From positions 1 to 64,000 of the forward strand of contig DAIPXZ010000003.1 of assembly GCA_036782995.1 (NCBI GenBank): 64,000 nt of DNA, given 5' to 3'. A program made the translations under genes and the position numbers. Source of the DNA: DAIPXZ01 sp036782995. GTDB lineage: Bacteria > Bacillota > Clostridia > Saccharofermentanales > Saccharofermentanaceae. The notes under the pieces were generated by a model, which was not told the origin of the DNA, did not search any database, and worked only from the letters and a program-made list of their open reading frames with translations. How positions within the stretch are numbered: the stretch's first letter is position 1; every line of letters starts with the position of its first letter. This document shows positions 50,558 through 59,652 of the stretch, one piece after another.

Positions 50558-52321
50558 TCAGGAGATGCTACCGCGTATAGAGTCAACGGTGACACTGGTT
50601 CCGTCCTTCAAGAAACGTGTGGCATTCACGCAAGAGAGAACGGCCGGAATGTCAAGAGCCAAGGCTACCGTTGCGGCGTGACTTGTCGGATCATCGTCCT
50701 CTACTACGATGGCATGTGCATGTTTGATGAGTGGCATCATGTTGTTGTTCGTGTAGGGCGCGACGAGAATCATGTTATCCTCGGGCATGTCACCAAGGTT
50801 ATCGAGATGCTCAGGATCCTTCACGATAAATACTGTTCCGGAGACCTGTGCGCCTTGTGTGTCTGCCGTAGGCTGACCATTACCGTGAACGATGGATTTA
50901 CCGATGGCCTGGACTTTGATTGTGTTGGTTGTACCGCTCATTCCGACGGGTGTTCCACCAGTCATGACGATAAGGTCGCCGTCAAAAAGGAAACCGCAAA
51001 TCTTCGCGGCCTGAATGCCAACGTCAAACATCTCGTCAGTGGTTTCGACTTCTTTAACGAGAATCGGGCATACACCCCAGCTTAAATTGAGCTGACGTTG
51101 GACACGCGGATACACGGTCGTTGCCACAATCGGGCAGGCTGGGCGAAAGCGTGAAATAAGCTTTGCTGTACGGCCGGCATGTGTTACGGTGACAATGGCT
51201 TTGGCGTGAATATCCATGGCTGTTGTGCATGTTGCGTGACTGATTGCGTTCGCAATGGAGGGCATCATGGAGGGCTTTGCCTTCGTAAAGTTTTTCCAGT
51301 ATTCGATGGATTCTTCAGTCTGTTGGGCTATTTCAACCATCATTTTCAATGATTCAATCGGATACTTACCGTTGGCGGTTTCGCCCGAGAGCATGACGGC
51401 AGATGTACCGTCGAAGATGGCATTCGCGACGTCAGATACTTCCGCACGAGTCGGACGAGGATTTCGAATCATCGAGTCGAGCATTTGCGTCGCGGTGATG
51501 GAAATCTTTCCAGCGGAATGGCATTGCTGAATGCATCGTTTTTGAATAATTGGAACATTTGCGGCAGGAATCTCGACACCTAAGTCACCACGGGCGACCA
51601 TGATACCGTCGGATACTTTTAATATATCCTCAAAGTTGAGAATACCTTCATTATTTTCGATTTTGGCGATAATGGCGATACCGTGATCACCCTGTTGCTC
51701 AAGAATATGGCGTATTTCCTGTACGTCTCTGGCCTTGCGGACGAAAGAGGCGGCGATGAAATCAAATTCGTTTTTTACGGCAAAAGCGATGTCTTCGCGG
51801 TCTTTTTGCGTCATGGACGGAAGACCGATTTCGACATCTGGAACATTGATGCTTTTCTTGGTAGAAACAGGGCCACCATTGCTTACTTTACAATAGATAT
51901 CGTGCTTAGCGATTTTCTTGACGACTAGCTCGATGAGACCGTCATCGATGAGAATGCGTGAGCCGATTTTCACATCTTGATATAAGCCCTTATAGGAGAC
52001 GGAGAACTCGTCCTTCGTTCCGAGGATATCTTGTTCGCGAATAACTACATCCTGGCCTTCTACAAAAACGACCTTTCCGTCGGCGAACTCGCCTGTACGA
52101 ATCTCGGGGCCTTTTGTGTCTAAAAGAAGAGCAATAGGAAGATGAAGCTCCTCGCGAATCTTCTTTACGCGGTCAATCCGCTTTTGGTGTTCTTCATATG
52201 AACCGTGGGAAAAATTGAGTCGCGCGACATTCATGCCGGCGAGCATAAGGTTACGAATGACTTCGTCTGAATCGGCAGCAGGGCCGAGGGTACAAATAAT
52301 CTTGGTCTTTCTCATACACAT
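50558..52321 (-). CDS. pyk: Pyruvate kinase with C-terminal PEP-utilising domain
   Basis: 587 residues. Last step of glycolysis: PEP + ADP to pyruvate + ATP. N-terminal KTKIICTLGPA, RLNFSHG; K/Mg motif IIAKIENNEGILNFEDIL; VARGDLGVEIP; ATQMLDSMIRNPRPTRAEVSDVANAIFDG near residue 275. After the usual ~475 residues comes an extra domain (~490-587) with DDDPTSHAATVALALDIPAV, the mobile phosphohistidine-type domain of PEP synthase/PPDK with a TSH motif, as in Bacillus-type pyruvate kinases. The ATG at 52321 lies nine bases after AAGAAGG; a TTG at 52327 extends the frame. The leader has a CTGCATC/GATGCAG hairpin (52343-52361). Confidence 0.97.
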   Translation of the reverse strand: MCMRKTKIICTLGPAADSDEVIRNLMLAGMNVARLNFSHGSYEEHQKRIDRVKKIREELHLPIALLLDTKGPEIRTGEFADGKVVFVEGQDVVIREQDILGTKDEFSVSYKGLYQDVKIGSRILIDDGLIELVVKKIAKHDIYCKVSNGGPVSTKKSINVPDVEIGLPSMTQKDREDIAFAVKNEFDFIAASFVRKARDVQEIRHILEQQGDHGIAIIAKIENNEGILNFEDILKVSDGIMVARGDLGVEIPAANVPIIQKRCIQQCHSAGKISITATQMLDSMIRNPRPTRAEVSDVANAIFDGTSAVMLSGETANGKYPIESLKMMVEIAQQTEESIEYWKNFTKAKPSMMPSIANAISHATCTTAMDIHAKAIVTVTHAGRTAKLISRFRPACPIVATTVYPRVQRQLNLSWGVCPILVKEVETTDEMFDVGIQAAKICGFLFDGDLIVMTGGTPVGMSGTTNTIKVQAIGKSIVHGNGQPTADTQGAQVSGTVFIVKDPEHLDNLGDMPEDNMILVAPYTNNNMMPLIKHAHAIVVEDDDPTSHAATVALALDIPAVLSCVNATRFLKDGTSVTVDSIRGSIS

Positions 52322-52384
52322 AAACAATTACCTTCTTGTCTACTGCATCCCCATGATGCAGAAAAAATACACTTTTCAAAACGC

Positions 52385-52413
52385 ATCATACAGTATCACA
52401 TTTTTGCTGCGAA
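52385..52413 (-). promoter_or_regulatory. Possible promoter of pyk
   Basis: Minus strand TTCGCA (52413-52408), 17 bases, TATGAT (52390-52385). Confidence 0.45.
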
Positions 52414-52448
52414 ATACAATAGTTTGAAGATAAAAGTATTATGGCAAA

Positions 52449-53207
52449 TCAGGCGTTTGCTTGTAAAAATTCCCTAGTACGAGGGTTCTTCGGGTGATTG
52501 ATTATTTCGTCAGCAGTTCCTTCCTCGACGATTACACCGCGGTCCATAAAAATGATGCGATCGGCGACGTCACGAGCAAAGCTCATCTCGTGGGTGACGA
52601 TAACCATCGTCATTTTCTCTTCGGCCAATTGACGAATGACCTTCAGGATTTCTTTGGTGAGCTCCGGATCAAGAGCGCTTGTCGGTTCATCAAAGAAAAG
52701 AATATCCGGATTCGCGGCAAGGGCTCGGGCGATACTGACACGCTGCTGTTGTCCACCGGAGAGATTGCACGGATAGGCATCGGCTTTATCCGTAAGTCCG
52801 GTTTTGAGAAGAAGAGTATCAGCGACCTTATCTGCGTCTTCCTTCGACATTTTATGGACATGAATGAGCGCGTCGGTGATGTTATGTCGCACGCTGAAAT
52901 GCGGGAAAAGATTGAAGGACTGGAAAACGAGGCCGAATTTACTTCGAATATCGACCAGCTCATGCTTGCTCGCATAATGGGTGACACCATTTTCATCTGT
53001 CGTTACTAAAGTTTTGCCACCAATCGTAATCGAGCCGCTATCAATTTTTTCGAGTGTGGTTGCGCAACGGAGTAATGTGGATTTACCGCCACCGGATGAC
53101 CCGATGATTGCAACAACTTCGCCTTTGCCAACGGATAATGAGATGCCGTTAAGTACGCATAAGCCGTCGAAGGATTTCGTAATATTGTTTATTTCCAATA
53201 CGTTCAT
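52449..53207 (-). CDS. Polar amino-acid ABC importer, ATP-binding subunit
   Basis: 252 residues of the GlnQ/ArtP/HisP family. Walker A GSSGGGKST, Q-loop in VFQSFNLFPH, signature LSGGQQQR, Walker B ILFFDEPTSALDPE, H-loop VTHEMSFA. Powers uptake through the permease encoded upstream. Last gene of a three-gene operon (binding protein, permease, ATPase) on the minus strand, 70 bp after the permease. Confidence 0.94.
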   Translation of the reverse strand: MNVLEINNITKSFDGLCVLNGISLSVGKGEVVAIIGSSGGGKSTLLRCATTLEKIDSGSITIGGKTLVTTDENGVTHYASKHELVDIRSKFGLVFQSFNLFPHFSVRHNITDALIHVHKMSKEDADKVADTLLLKTGLTDKADAYPCNLSGGQQQRVSIARALAANPDILFFDEPTSALDPELTKEILKVIRQLAEEKMTMVIVTHEMSFARDVADRIIFMDRGVIVEEGTADEIINHPKNPRTREFLQANA

Positions 53208-53277
53208 GATTGATTCTCCTCTATCGTAAATGCGATGTGACCGATGAAAGCCACGTCATGAATGTGATGTATTAGGG

Positions 53278-53949
53278 TTAAGAATAGTAACTCAATTTCT
53301 TTTCGATACGTGTCATGATTATTTCGATGACACCATTCACGACATAGTAGAAAATACCGGCGACAATAAACGGAGTGACGGAAACCTGTACGGAAGCAAG
53401 CGTTTTTGCCGCCATAAACATCTCCGCGACGGCCAGAATCTGGGCGAGAGAAGTATCCTTCACCAAGGTGATAATCTCGTTTGTCATGGCTGGGAGCACA
53501 CGCTTTATGACTTGCGGAAGAATGATGCGAAATGCGGTTTGTGCCTTGGAATAACCGAGTACCATGGCGGCTTCATACTGTCCCTTTGGCATGGACTGGA
53601 TGCCGCTTCGAAAAATCTCGGCAAAGTAGGCGGCATAGTTAATGGAGAAGCCGATAATGGTCGCGACAAAGCGATAATCGAGATCACCAATGGCTAAATC
53701 ACGAAGCGGTATTTTGAAAGCGTACCATGGAAGAAAATAGACCATGAGTAATTGAAGCATCAACGGTGTGCCGCGCATAAAGGAGATATAAAAGCGGACA
53801 ATCGAGCGGATGATAAAGTTCTTGGACATGCGGCCTTTGGCAACCAATAAGCCGAGGGGTAATGAGAAAATAAGCGTCAGGGCGAAAACCGCCATGGTGC
53901 ATTTGAGTCCGTTTCCTAATTGAAGGAAGATGGATGATAATTCAGACAT
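53278..53949 (-). CDS. Polar amino-acid ABC importer, permease subunit
   Basis: 223 residues with about five membrane helices, HisM/ArtQ family. The EAA motif that contacts the ATPase reads YEAAMVLGYSKAQTAFRIILPQVIKRVLPAMTNE. A single permease gene suggests it works as a homodimer. The ATG at 53949 is chosen because AAAGG lies ahead of it; the longer frame to 54027 runs through the intergenic hairpin. Sits between the binding-protein and ATPase genes. Confidence 0.92.
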   Translation of the reverse strand: MSELSSIFLQLGNGLKCTMAVFALTLIFSLPLGLLVAKGRMSKNFIIRSIVRFYISFMRGTPLMLQLLMVYFLPWYAFKIPLRDLAIGDLDYRFVATIIGFSINYAAYFAEIFRSGIQSMPKGQYEAAMVLGYSKAQTAFRIILPQVIKRVLPAMTNEIITLVKDTSLAQILAVAEMFMAAKTLASVQVSVTPFIVAGIFYYVVNGVIEIIMTRIEKKLSYYS

Positions 53950-53969
53950 AAGCTCCCTTTCCGAATGAA

Positions 53970-54007
53970 AAGAAAAGACGCGACTTCCAATCGTTGAAAA
54001 TCGCGTC
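53970..54007 (-). terminator. Attenuating hairpin between binding-protein and permease genes
   Basis: On the minus strand GACGCGA (54007-54001) pairs with TCGCGTC (53983-53977), followed by TTTTCTTTTC. A partial terminator here would make more binding protein than permease, a known pattern for ABC importers. Confidence 0.6.
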
Positions 54008-54059
54008 AATCCATTCAAATCATACACGTTGACGAATCATTCGTCCAACGAAAATGGCA

Positions 54060-54827
54060 TTAGATTGTCGTGATGTCTTCTCCAAACCATTTTATCGAAA
54101 TTTCAGCGAGTGTGCCATCGGCTTTCATATCTTCCAAAGCTTTTTGCACCTGATCACGGAGTTCTTCATTTCCAAGAAGGAAGCCGACACCGTATTCCTC
54201 GGAAGCTAGTGTTTCTTCAAGAATGATGAAGTCCGCACTTGCGGCATCGAGCTCATAGTAAGCAACGATTTCATCCATAACAATGGCATCAACGGCCTGG
54301 GATTCAAGCTCCATCATGGCATTGAGGTATGTATCAACAGTGACGAGATTACCGATGGAAGCGGAAAGCTCAACGTTTTCAGTAAGAGCATTCAGTCCGG
54401 ACGATTCTTTTTGTACACAAATGGTTTTGCCTGCCAAATCAGCAAGCGATGTTATTCCAGAATCCGGATTTACAATAACGACTTGATTATTGGACATATA
54501 TGGCGTGGTCCAAGTGTACGCATCTTCGCGTCCATTTATGGTGAAACCATTCCAAATGCAATCGATGTTCTTTGATGAAAGCTCTTTGTCTTTTCCGTCC
54601 CACGAAATTGGCTGAGCGACGAATTCCATATCCAAGCGCTTGGCAACTTCTTTTGCCAAATCAAGGTCAAATCCGACGTAATCACCATTTTCATCGACAA
54701 AACCCATCGGCGGGAACTCTTGGTCAAAACCGACGACAAATTGTTTTTTCTCGTCCTTCTTGGCACAACCAGCCATAGAAACCAAGAGCATGACCGAACA
54801 CATGACCATCGCTAAAATCTTTTTCAT
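54060..54827 (-). CDS. Polar amino-acid ABC importer, lipoprotein substrate-binding subunit
   Basis: 255 residues, family 3 solute-binding protein. Signal peptide MKKILAMVMCSVMLLVSMAGC with the lipobox cysteine at residue 21, so it is tethered to the outer face of the membrane. The domain starts VVGFDQEFPPMGFVDENGDYVGFDLDLAKEV, the classic amino-acid-binding pattern, with a WNGFTINGRED segment. The exact amino acid cannot be told. The ATG is 54827 with AAGGAG; the frame extends to 54884 but lacks a ribosome site there. First gene of the operon. Confidence 0.93.
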   Translation of the reverse strand: MKKILAMVMCSVMLLVSMAGCAKKDEKKQFVVGFDQEFPPMGFVDENGDYVGFDLDLAKEVAKRLDMEFVAQPISWDGKDKELSSKNIDCIWNGFTINGREDAYTWTTPYMSNNQVVIVNPDSGITSLADLAGKTICVQKESSGLNALTENVELSASIGNLVTVDTYLNAMMELESQAVDAIVMDEIVAYYELDAASADFIILEETLASEEYGVGFLLGNEELRDQVQKALEDMKADGTLAEISIKWFGEDITTI

Positions 54828-54889
54828 AAGAAATCTCCTTTTTCTTATCTTTATTCTGAGGTTTTGTGCTTGCGCTACAAGCATTTTCG

Positions 54890-54918
54890 ATTATAGTCCG
54901 TTAGCTTTCTTGAAGTAA
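54890..54918 (-). promoter_or_regulatory. Promoter of the amino-acid importer operon
   Basis: Minus strand TTACTT (54918-54913), 17 bases, TATAAT (54895-54890). Confidence 0.5.
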
Positions 54919-55162
54919 AGTGATAATTCAATACATCATAAAAACATGTGAAAAAATCGGCAAGAAACAAATACGATGTACAGGTTTCAACTTTTCATGC
55001 GAAAAAGCAAGATGGAAACCGATGGCAAGCAATGAATAATGCACTATGGTTAAATTGTGGAATATGAATTCGAAATGATTTTCATTTTTGTATAGTTTAT
55101 TTGCAGAAATCGGATGCATCTTGTTTTTTTTAGCGTTATTATGTTGATAGGCAGGGAAATAC

Positions 55163-55177
55163 TTGTAATGATTACAA
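55163..55177. promoter_or_regulatory. Fur-family-like 7-1-7 operator upstream of pflB
   Basis: TTGTAATGATTACAA is a perfect 7-1-7 inverted repeat. It matches the Bacillus PerR box (TTATAATNATTATAA) and the Zur box (TCGTAATNATTACGA) at all but one position per arm, and overlaps a possible -10 TACAAT (55173-55178). Which Fur-family protein would bind is not decidable from the site. Confidence 0.6.
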
Positions 55178-55294
55178 TCTAGCGAGTTTTTTCGACCTTA
55201 CAGCAGACGTTTCGGATCGTTTACCGGCTATGTTACCGGACGGTTTTGCAAATGGATCTGACTTTGCTTTTGCTCGAACAGGAGGGCTTAGAAC

Positions 55295-57505
55295 ATGTTT
55301 ATTCCGGGAAAATGGAATGAAGACATTCACGTACGTGATTTTATCAATCGCAATTATACGCCATATGATGGTGACGAATCATTTTTAGCCCCTCCCACAG
55401 AAGCGACAAAGGCATTGTGGCAAGATGTCTTAAATCTTCGTAAACAAGAATCAGAAGCGGGTGGCGTCCTCGACATTGATGATAAAACAATTTCTACAAT
55501 TATTTCCCATAAACCGGGATATATTGATCAAGATAAAGAACAGATTGTCGGTTTACAGACCGACGCACCTCTCAAACGTGCAATCATGCCATTCGGAGGT
55601 ATTCGTATGGTACGTACCTCACTGGAGGCATACGACCATAAATTAGATCCGGAAGTGGAGCATGTTTTTCAATATCGCAAAACACATAATGAGGGTGTTT
55701 TCGACGCCTATACACCAGAGATGCAAAGAGTCCGTCATGCAGGATTGATTACCGGCTTGCCTGATGCATATGGACGTGGTCGCATTATCGGCGACTATCG
55801 TCGATTGCCCCTTTACGGCACGGCTTTCTTGATTGCATGCAAACGCAAAGCGAAGGATTCCTTCATTCCGGAGGTTCTGGATGCCGAAGCGATTCAAAGC
55901 CGCGAAGAAATATCCGAACAGGTGAAGGCGCTTAACGAGTTAACAAAAATGGCGGCGAGCTATGGTTTTGACATCAGCCGTGCCGCTCGTAATTTCCGCG
56001 AAGCCGTACAATGGCTCTATTTTGGATATTTGGGCTCTGTTAAGGAGCAAAACGGAGCGGCCATGTCACTTGGTCGCACATCGACTTTCCTCGACATATA
56101 TGCGGAGGAGGATTTGAAAGCCGGCACAATCACAGAATCCGAAGTACAGGAAATCGTTGATCACTTCATAATGAAGCTTCGTATGGTACGATTCCTTCGC
56201 ACACCGGCTTATGACGAGCTTTTCTCCGGTGACCCGACATGGATAACCGAATCTATCGGCGGCATCGGCGTCGACGGCCGTCACATGGTCACGAAGATGT
56301 CCTATCGTTTCCTTCATACATTAACGAACTTAGGACCAGCACCGGAGCCGAATCTCACTATCCTTTGGAGCCCGAAGCTTCCGGTCAACTTCAAAAAATA
56401 TTGCACGAAGGTATCCATCGAGACATCTTCGATTCAATATGAAAATGATGATTTAATGCGTGAAAAGTTCGGTGACGACTATGCAATTGCCTGCTGTGTT
56501 TCCGCAATGCGTGTTGGAAAACAGATGCAATTTTTCGGCGCTCGTGCGAATCTCGCCAAAGCTCTTCTTTATTCTATCAATGGCGGTAAGGACGAGAAAT
56601 CGGGCGATCAAGTAGGTCCGGTTCGTGAACCGATTACGAGCGAATACTTAAATTACGACGAGGTCATGGCTCGTTATGACGAGACACTCCAATGGCTGAG
56701 TAAGCTTTATATCAATACATTGAATGTTATTCACTACATGCACGATAAGTATTGCTACGAACGACTCGAAATGGCTCTCCATGATGAAAAAATTGTCCGC
56801 ACCATGGCTTGTGGTATCGCTGGTCTATCCGTTGTTGCCGATAGCTTAAGTGCAATCAAGTATGCAAAGGTGCGCCCCATTCGTAATGAACAGGGCCTAG
56901 CCGTAGATTTTGAAATTGAAGGTGAATTTCCGCAATATGGCAATGATAATCCGAAGGTTGACAAAATTGCCGCTGAAATCGTCCGGAAGTTCATGAAGGA
57001 ACTCTCAAAGCATAGATGCTACCGCGGTGCGAAGCCGACGCAGTCCATCTTAACCATTACTTCGAATGTAGTATATGGAAAGAAGACCGGATCAACACCC
57101 GACGGACGTAAGCTTGGAGAGCCTCTTGCACCGGGAGCGAACCCGATGCATGGTCGCGATCACAACGGCGCCATAGCCTCAATGCGTTCTGTGGCGAATT
57201 TACAGTACGACTATAGTGAAGATGGTATCTCCTATACATTCTCGATTCTGCCGGCTACATTAGGTAAGGAAAAGGAAGAACAGGAGACGAACCTGACAAC
57301 GCTTCTGGATGGATATTTTACCGACGGAGGTCATCATATCAATGTCAATGTCATCCAAAGGAAGATTCTGCTTGATGCGATGTCACATCCGGAAAACTAC
57401 CCGCAATTGACGATTCGTGTTTCTGGATATGCGGTACACTTTGTACAACTCACTCACGAACAACAGCTCGAAGTGGTTCGTCGTACTGTCCATGCTAAGC
57501 TCTGA
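55295..57505 (+). CDS. pflB: Pyruvate formate-lyase (formate C-acetyltransferase)
   Basis: 736 residues. Glycyl-radical enzyme cleaving pyruvate with CoA into acetyl-CoA and formate under strict anaerobiosis. The adjacent catalytic cysteines are in YAIACCVSAMRVGKQ (near 406) and the radical glycine in IRVSGYAVHF (near 710). N-terminal substrate loop GYIDKD-type segments are present, and the length is normal. GGAGGG precedes the ATG. It overlaps the activase gene by 14 bp. The 7-1-7 palindrome about 118 bp upstream may bring metal or peroxide control. Confidence 0.97.
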   Translation: MFIPGKWNEDIHVRDFINRNYTPYDGDESFLAPPTEATKALWQDVLNLRKQESEAGGVLDIDDKTISTIISHKPGYIDQDKEQIVGLQTDAPLKRAIMPFGGIRMVRTSLEAYDHKLDPEVEHVFQYRKTHNEGVFDAYTPEMQRVRHAGLITGLPDAYGRGRIIGDYRRLPLYGTAFLIACKRKAKDSFIPEVLDAEAIQSREEISEQVKALNELTKMAASYGFDISRAARNFREAVQWLYFGYLGSVKEQNGAAMSLGRTSTFLDIYAEEDLKAGTITESEVQEIVDHFIMKLRMVRFLRTPAYDELFSGDPTWITESIGGIGVDGRHMVTKMSYRFLHTLTNLGPAPEPNLTILWSPKLPVNFKKYCTKVSIETSSIQYENDDLMREKFGDDYAIACCVSAMRVGKQMQFFGARANLAKALLYSINGGKDEKSGDQVGPVREPITSEYLNYDEVMARYDETLQWLSKLYINTLNVIHYMHDKYCYERLEMALHDEKIVRTMACGIAGLSVVADSLSAIKYAKVRPIRNEQGLAVDFEIEGEFPQYGNDNPKVDKIAAEIVRKFMKELSKHRCYRGAKPTQSILTITSNVVYGKKTGSTPDGRKLGEPLAPGANPMHGRDHNGAIASMRSVANLQYDYSEDGISYTFSILPATLGKEKEEQETNLTTLLDGYFTDGGHHINVNVIQRKILLDAMSHPENYPQLTIRVSGYAVHFVQLTHEQQLEVVRRTVHAKL

Positions 57506-58283
57506 TTCTATCATTGGTTATATTCATTCGGTCGAAACCCTGGGCGCATTAGATGGCCCGGGGCTTCGCTATGTCCTTTTTTTACAAGGATGTCCTTTGC
57601 GCTGCCGCTTTTGCCATAACCCCGACACTTGGGCAACGGATTGTGGAAAACCGACTACCGTCGAAGAACAATTGACGAATATACTTCGTTATCAGAATTA
57701 TCTTTCCGGAGGACTTACTATCTCGGGCGGAGAGCCGCTTCGCCAAGCAGAATTCACACTCGCGCTCACACGTGCAGCACATGAAAAAGGTATACATGTC
57801 GCAATAGATACATCGGGTGTTTTTGCCACCGGAATAGCGCTCGAGGCGGCGATGGAAGCAGATTTACTCCTACTCGACATAAAAGCTTTTTCTGATAGTA
57901 AAGCAAAAGACCTTACGGGATTTACTACGGAAAACGCACGACGCATACTGGCCGAGCGAGAAGCTGCGCATAAGCCCGTATGGATTCGCCATGTCATGGT
58001 ACCGAATATTACGATTATGGAAAAAGACGATATGGGTTCGGATATCGCAAGCAAGGAAGCGTTTACTACTGTAAATCACGAGCTACTCGATGGCCTTGCT
58101 TGGCTTGCCACCTATGCTTGTGTCGAGCGCATCGACCTTTTACCTTTTCATAAAATGGGTGAGTATAAATACGAAGAGTCGGGAATTTCCTATTCATTGA
58201 AAAATACACCGGAACCCCGCGAAGAGTCGGTTGAATGGGCGGAGAGCTTATTGAAAACTATCATGGAAAATCGCGGACATTAA
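57492..58283 (+). CDS. pflA: Pyruvate formate-lyase activating enzyme (radical SAM)
   Basis: 263 residues. Installs the glycyl radical on PFL using a [4Fe-4S] cluster and SAM. Cluster motif CPLRCRFCHNPDTW (C-x3-C-x2-C, near residue 40); SAM-binding GGLTISGGEPLRQ; DTSGV; the C-terminal LLPFHKMGEYKY. All are typical of the family. The ATG at 57492 lies inside the 3' end of pflB with only a weak ribosome site, so translation is probably coupled. Contrary to its usual length of about 245, it is slightly longer with no domain added. Confidence 0.96.
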   Translation: MLSSDSIIGYIHSVETLGALDGPGLRYVLFLQGCPLRCRFCHNPDTWATDCGKPTTVEEQLTNILRYQNYLSGGLTISGGEPLRQAEFTLALTRAAHEKGIHVAIDTSGVFATGIALEAAMEADLLLLDIKAFSDSKAKDLTGFTTENARRILAEREAAHKPVWIRHVMVPNITIMEKDDMGSDIASKEAFTTVNHELLDGLAWLATYACVERIDLLPFHKMGEYKYEESGISYSLKNTPEPREESVEWAESLLKTIMENRGH

Positions 58284-58308
58284 GTCGGGATTTTCGATCA
58301 CACGAGAA

Positions 58309-59436
58309 TTACATGCCATATACGGTAGAAATATAGTCGTATACCATCGACGAGATGGCTCCGATATTTTCCTGTGCTCTTGCACCATCACCGGTTTCCG
58401 TCATAACACAAAGCACGTAATCCTCTGTTGAGAATACGATGCCAACATCATTATTTGTGCCGTATGACGAATTAAATCCAATCTTGTGTGCAACTGACGT
58501 GCCTTGCGGGACTCCTGCAGGAACACCCCAAGAGTATTCTGTATTACAAAGATCATTAATCAGTGGCTCGTATGATGTCGGGTCGGCTTTGTAGAGGTTA
58601 TAAAGCTCTTGTGCATAATATGCGAGGTCGATTGCACTTGTGCGATGTCGGCCACTTGAAGCGGCTCCAGTGTAATCGGTATATGATACCGACGTACGAT
58701 AATCGACAACATGACTGATTGGCGCCATGTAATTTGTATTCACTGTATCAATACCACCTAATGCACGAAGTACCATATTCGTACCGCAGTTGTCACTTAT
58801 TCGAATCGAGAGACCGGAAACTTCGGAAAGTGTATAGCTCGTGCCGTCTGCGGAATTTTGAATCGTACCAGTACCATACTCCAAATCACCATCCGGATAT
58901 GGCGCCGCGTTATATGCAATCGTGTCCGATAGCGACAAAACACCGGCGGCGGCCTGCTTGTAGAGGTAAGTATTAAATGCCAATTTGATGGAACTCGCTG
59001 CGACCATGGGGGCGGTCTCATTGATCATGATGGTTTCCCCAGTAGTCAAATTGATATATGCAACGCTATAACGACCGGATTGAGACGAAAGAAATGTTGA
59101 AATATCCGATTCGAGCTGGATACGCATTTGTTCGCGTGTTGCAGCATCAACGACGGCGGTGGGGGCAGCGGGTGTCGTATCTGTCGGAACGTCACTCGGA
59201 TTGACCACGCTACTGTCAGAAGATGAAGCCAGCGGAATCGAAGAAGATGCCACGGTTGCTTTCGTGTCAGATTTTCCGTTACCAACAAGAAGCATAATGC
59301 CAAACACGACAATACAAATCAGTGATACGGCACAAAGAAGAAGACAAACCATGGCGAATGTACGCTTGGCATTGTTATTACGTCTTCTTTTATTGGAGTA
59401 AATATTGTAATCGTTTGAACGACTGTTGTGTTTCAT
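58309..59436 (-). CDS. Membrane-anchored serine hydrolase, class A beta-lactamase-like
   Basis: 375 residues. A cytosolic basic N terminus, one membrane helix (~28-50), a Ser/Thr/Pro spacer (~55-95) and a beta-lactamase-fold domain. S-x-x-K is AASSIKLAF (near residue 150), S-D-N is RISDNCGTN (near 215) and the KTG position is HKIGFN (near 320). No clear class A Glu166 loop is seen, so cell-wall peptidase or an inactive-type function is as likely as antibiotic hydrolysis. GAGGG precedes the ATG. Monocistronic; ends 25 bp from convergent pflA. Confidence 0.82.
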   Translation of the reverse strand: MKHNSRSNDYNIYSNKRRRNNNAKRTFAMVCLLLCAVSLICIVVFGIMLLVGNGKSDTKATVASSSIPLASSSDSSVVNPSDVPTDTTPAAPTAVVDAATREQMRIQLESDISTFLSSQSGRYSVAYINLTTGETIMINETAPMVAASSIKLAFNTYLYKQAAAGVLSLSDTIAYNAAPYPDGDLEYGTGTIQNSADGTSYTLSEVSGLSIRISDNCGTNMVLRALGGIDTVNTNYMAPISHVVDYRTSVSYTDYTGAASSGRHRTSAIDLAYYAQELYNLYKADPTSYEPLINDLCNTEYSWGVPAGVPQGTSVAHKIGFNSSYGTNNDVGIVFSTEDYVLCVMTETGDGARAQENIGAISSMVYDYISTVYGM

Positions 59437-59652
59437 GTGATTTCCCTCTATATAAAGCTAAAAAACAACGATAAGTATCATTTTCAAGCGGACTTGCATG
59501 ATTCGTTCATCATTATAGCATAGAAGAAAGGAGGAACTTATCACGCATCGTTTCGTTACCATTTCATTTCTGTGTCAAAAAATGATATGGAAATGCGTGA
59601 ATATGTAAGCAGGTTCGACCTCGAAAGGAATACGTGAAAATGTATTCTGGTA

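Larger units (their letters stand above)
54828..55294. other. AT-rich divergent intergenic region (amino-acid importer / pflB)
   Basis: No coding sequence is supported in this 467-bp stretch. It holds the importer promoter (54890-54918), a leader hairpin (TGCTTG/CAAGCA, about 54868-54883), the 7-1-7 palindrome at 55163-55177, a direct repeat TTACCGG at 55221-55227 and 55233-55239, and the pflB leader with GGAGGG before the start. Confidence 0.7.

Noticed and set aside
58309..59436. Calling the serine hydrolase an antibiotic-resistance beta-lactamase
   Set aside because: The general-base glutamate loop of class A enzymes is not evident and the KTG is KIG; a cell-wall or unknown hydrolase fits as well.
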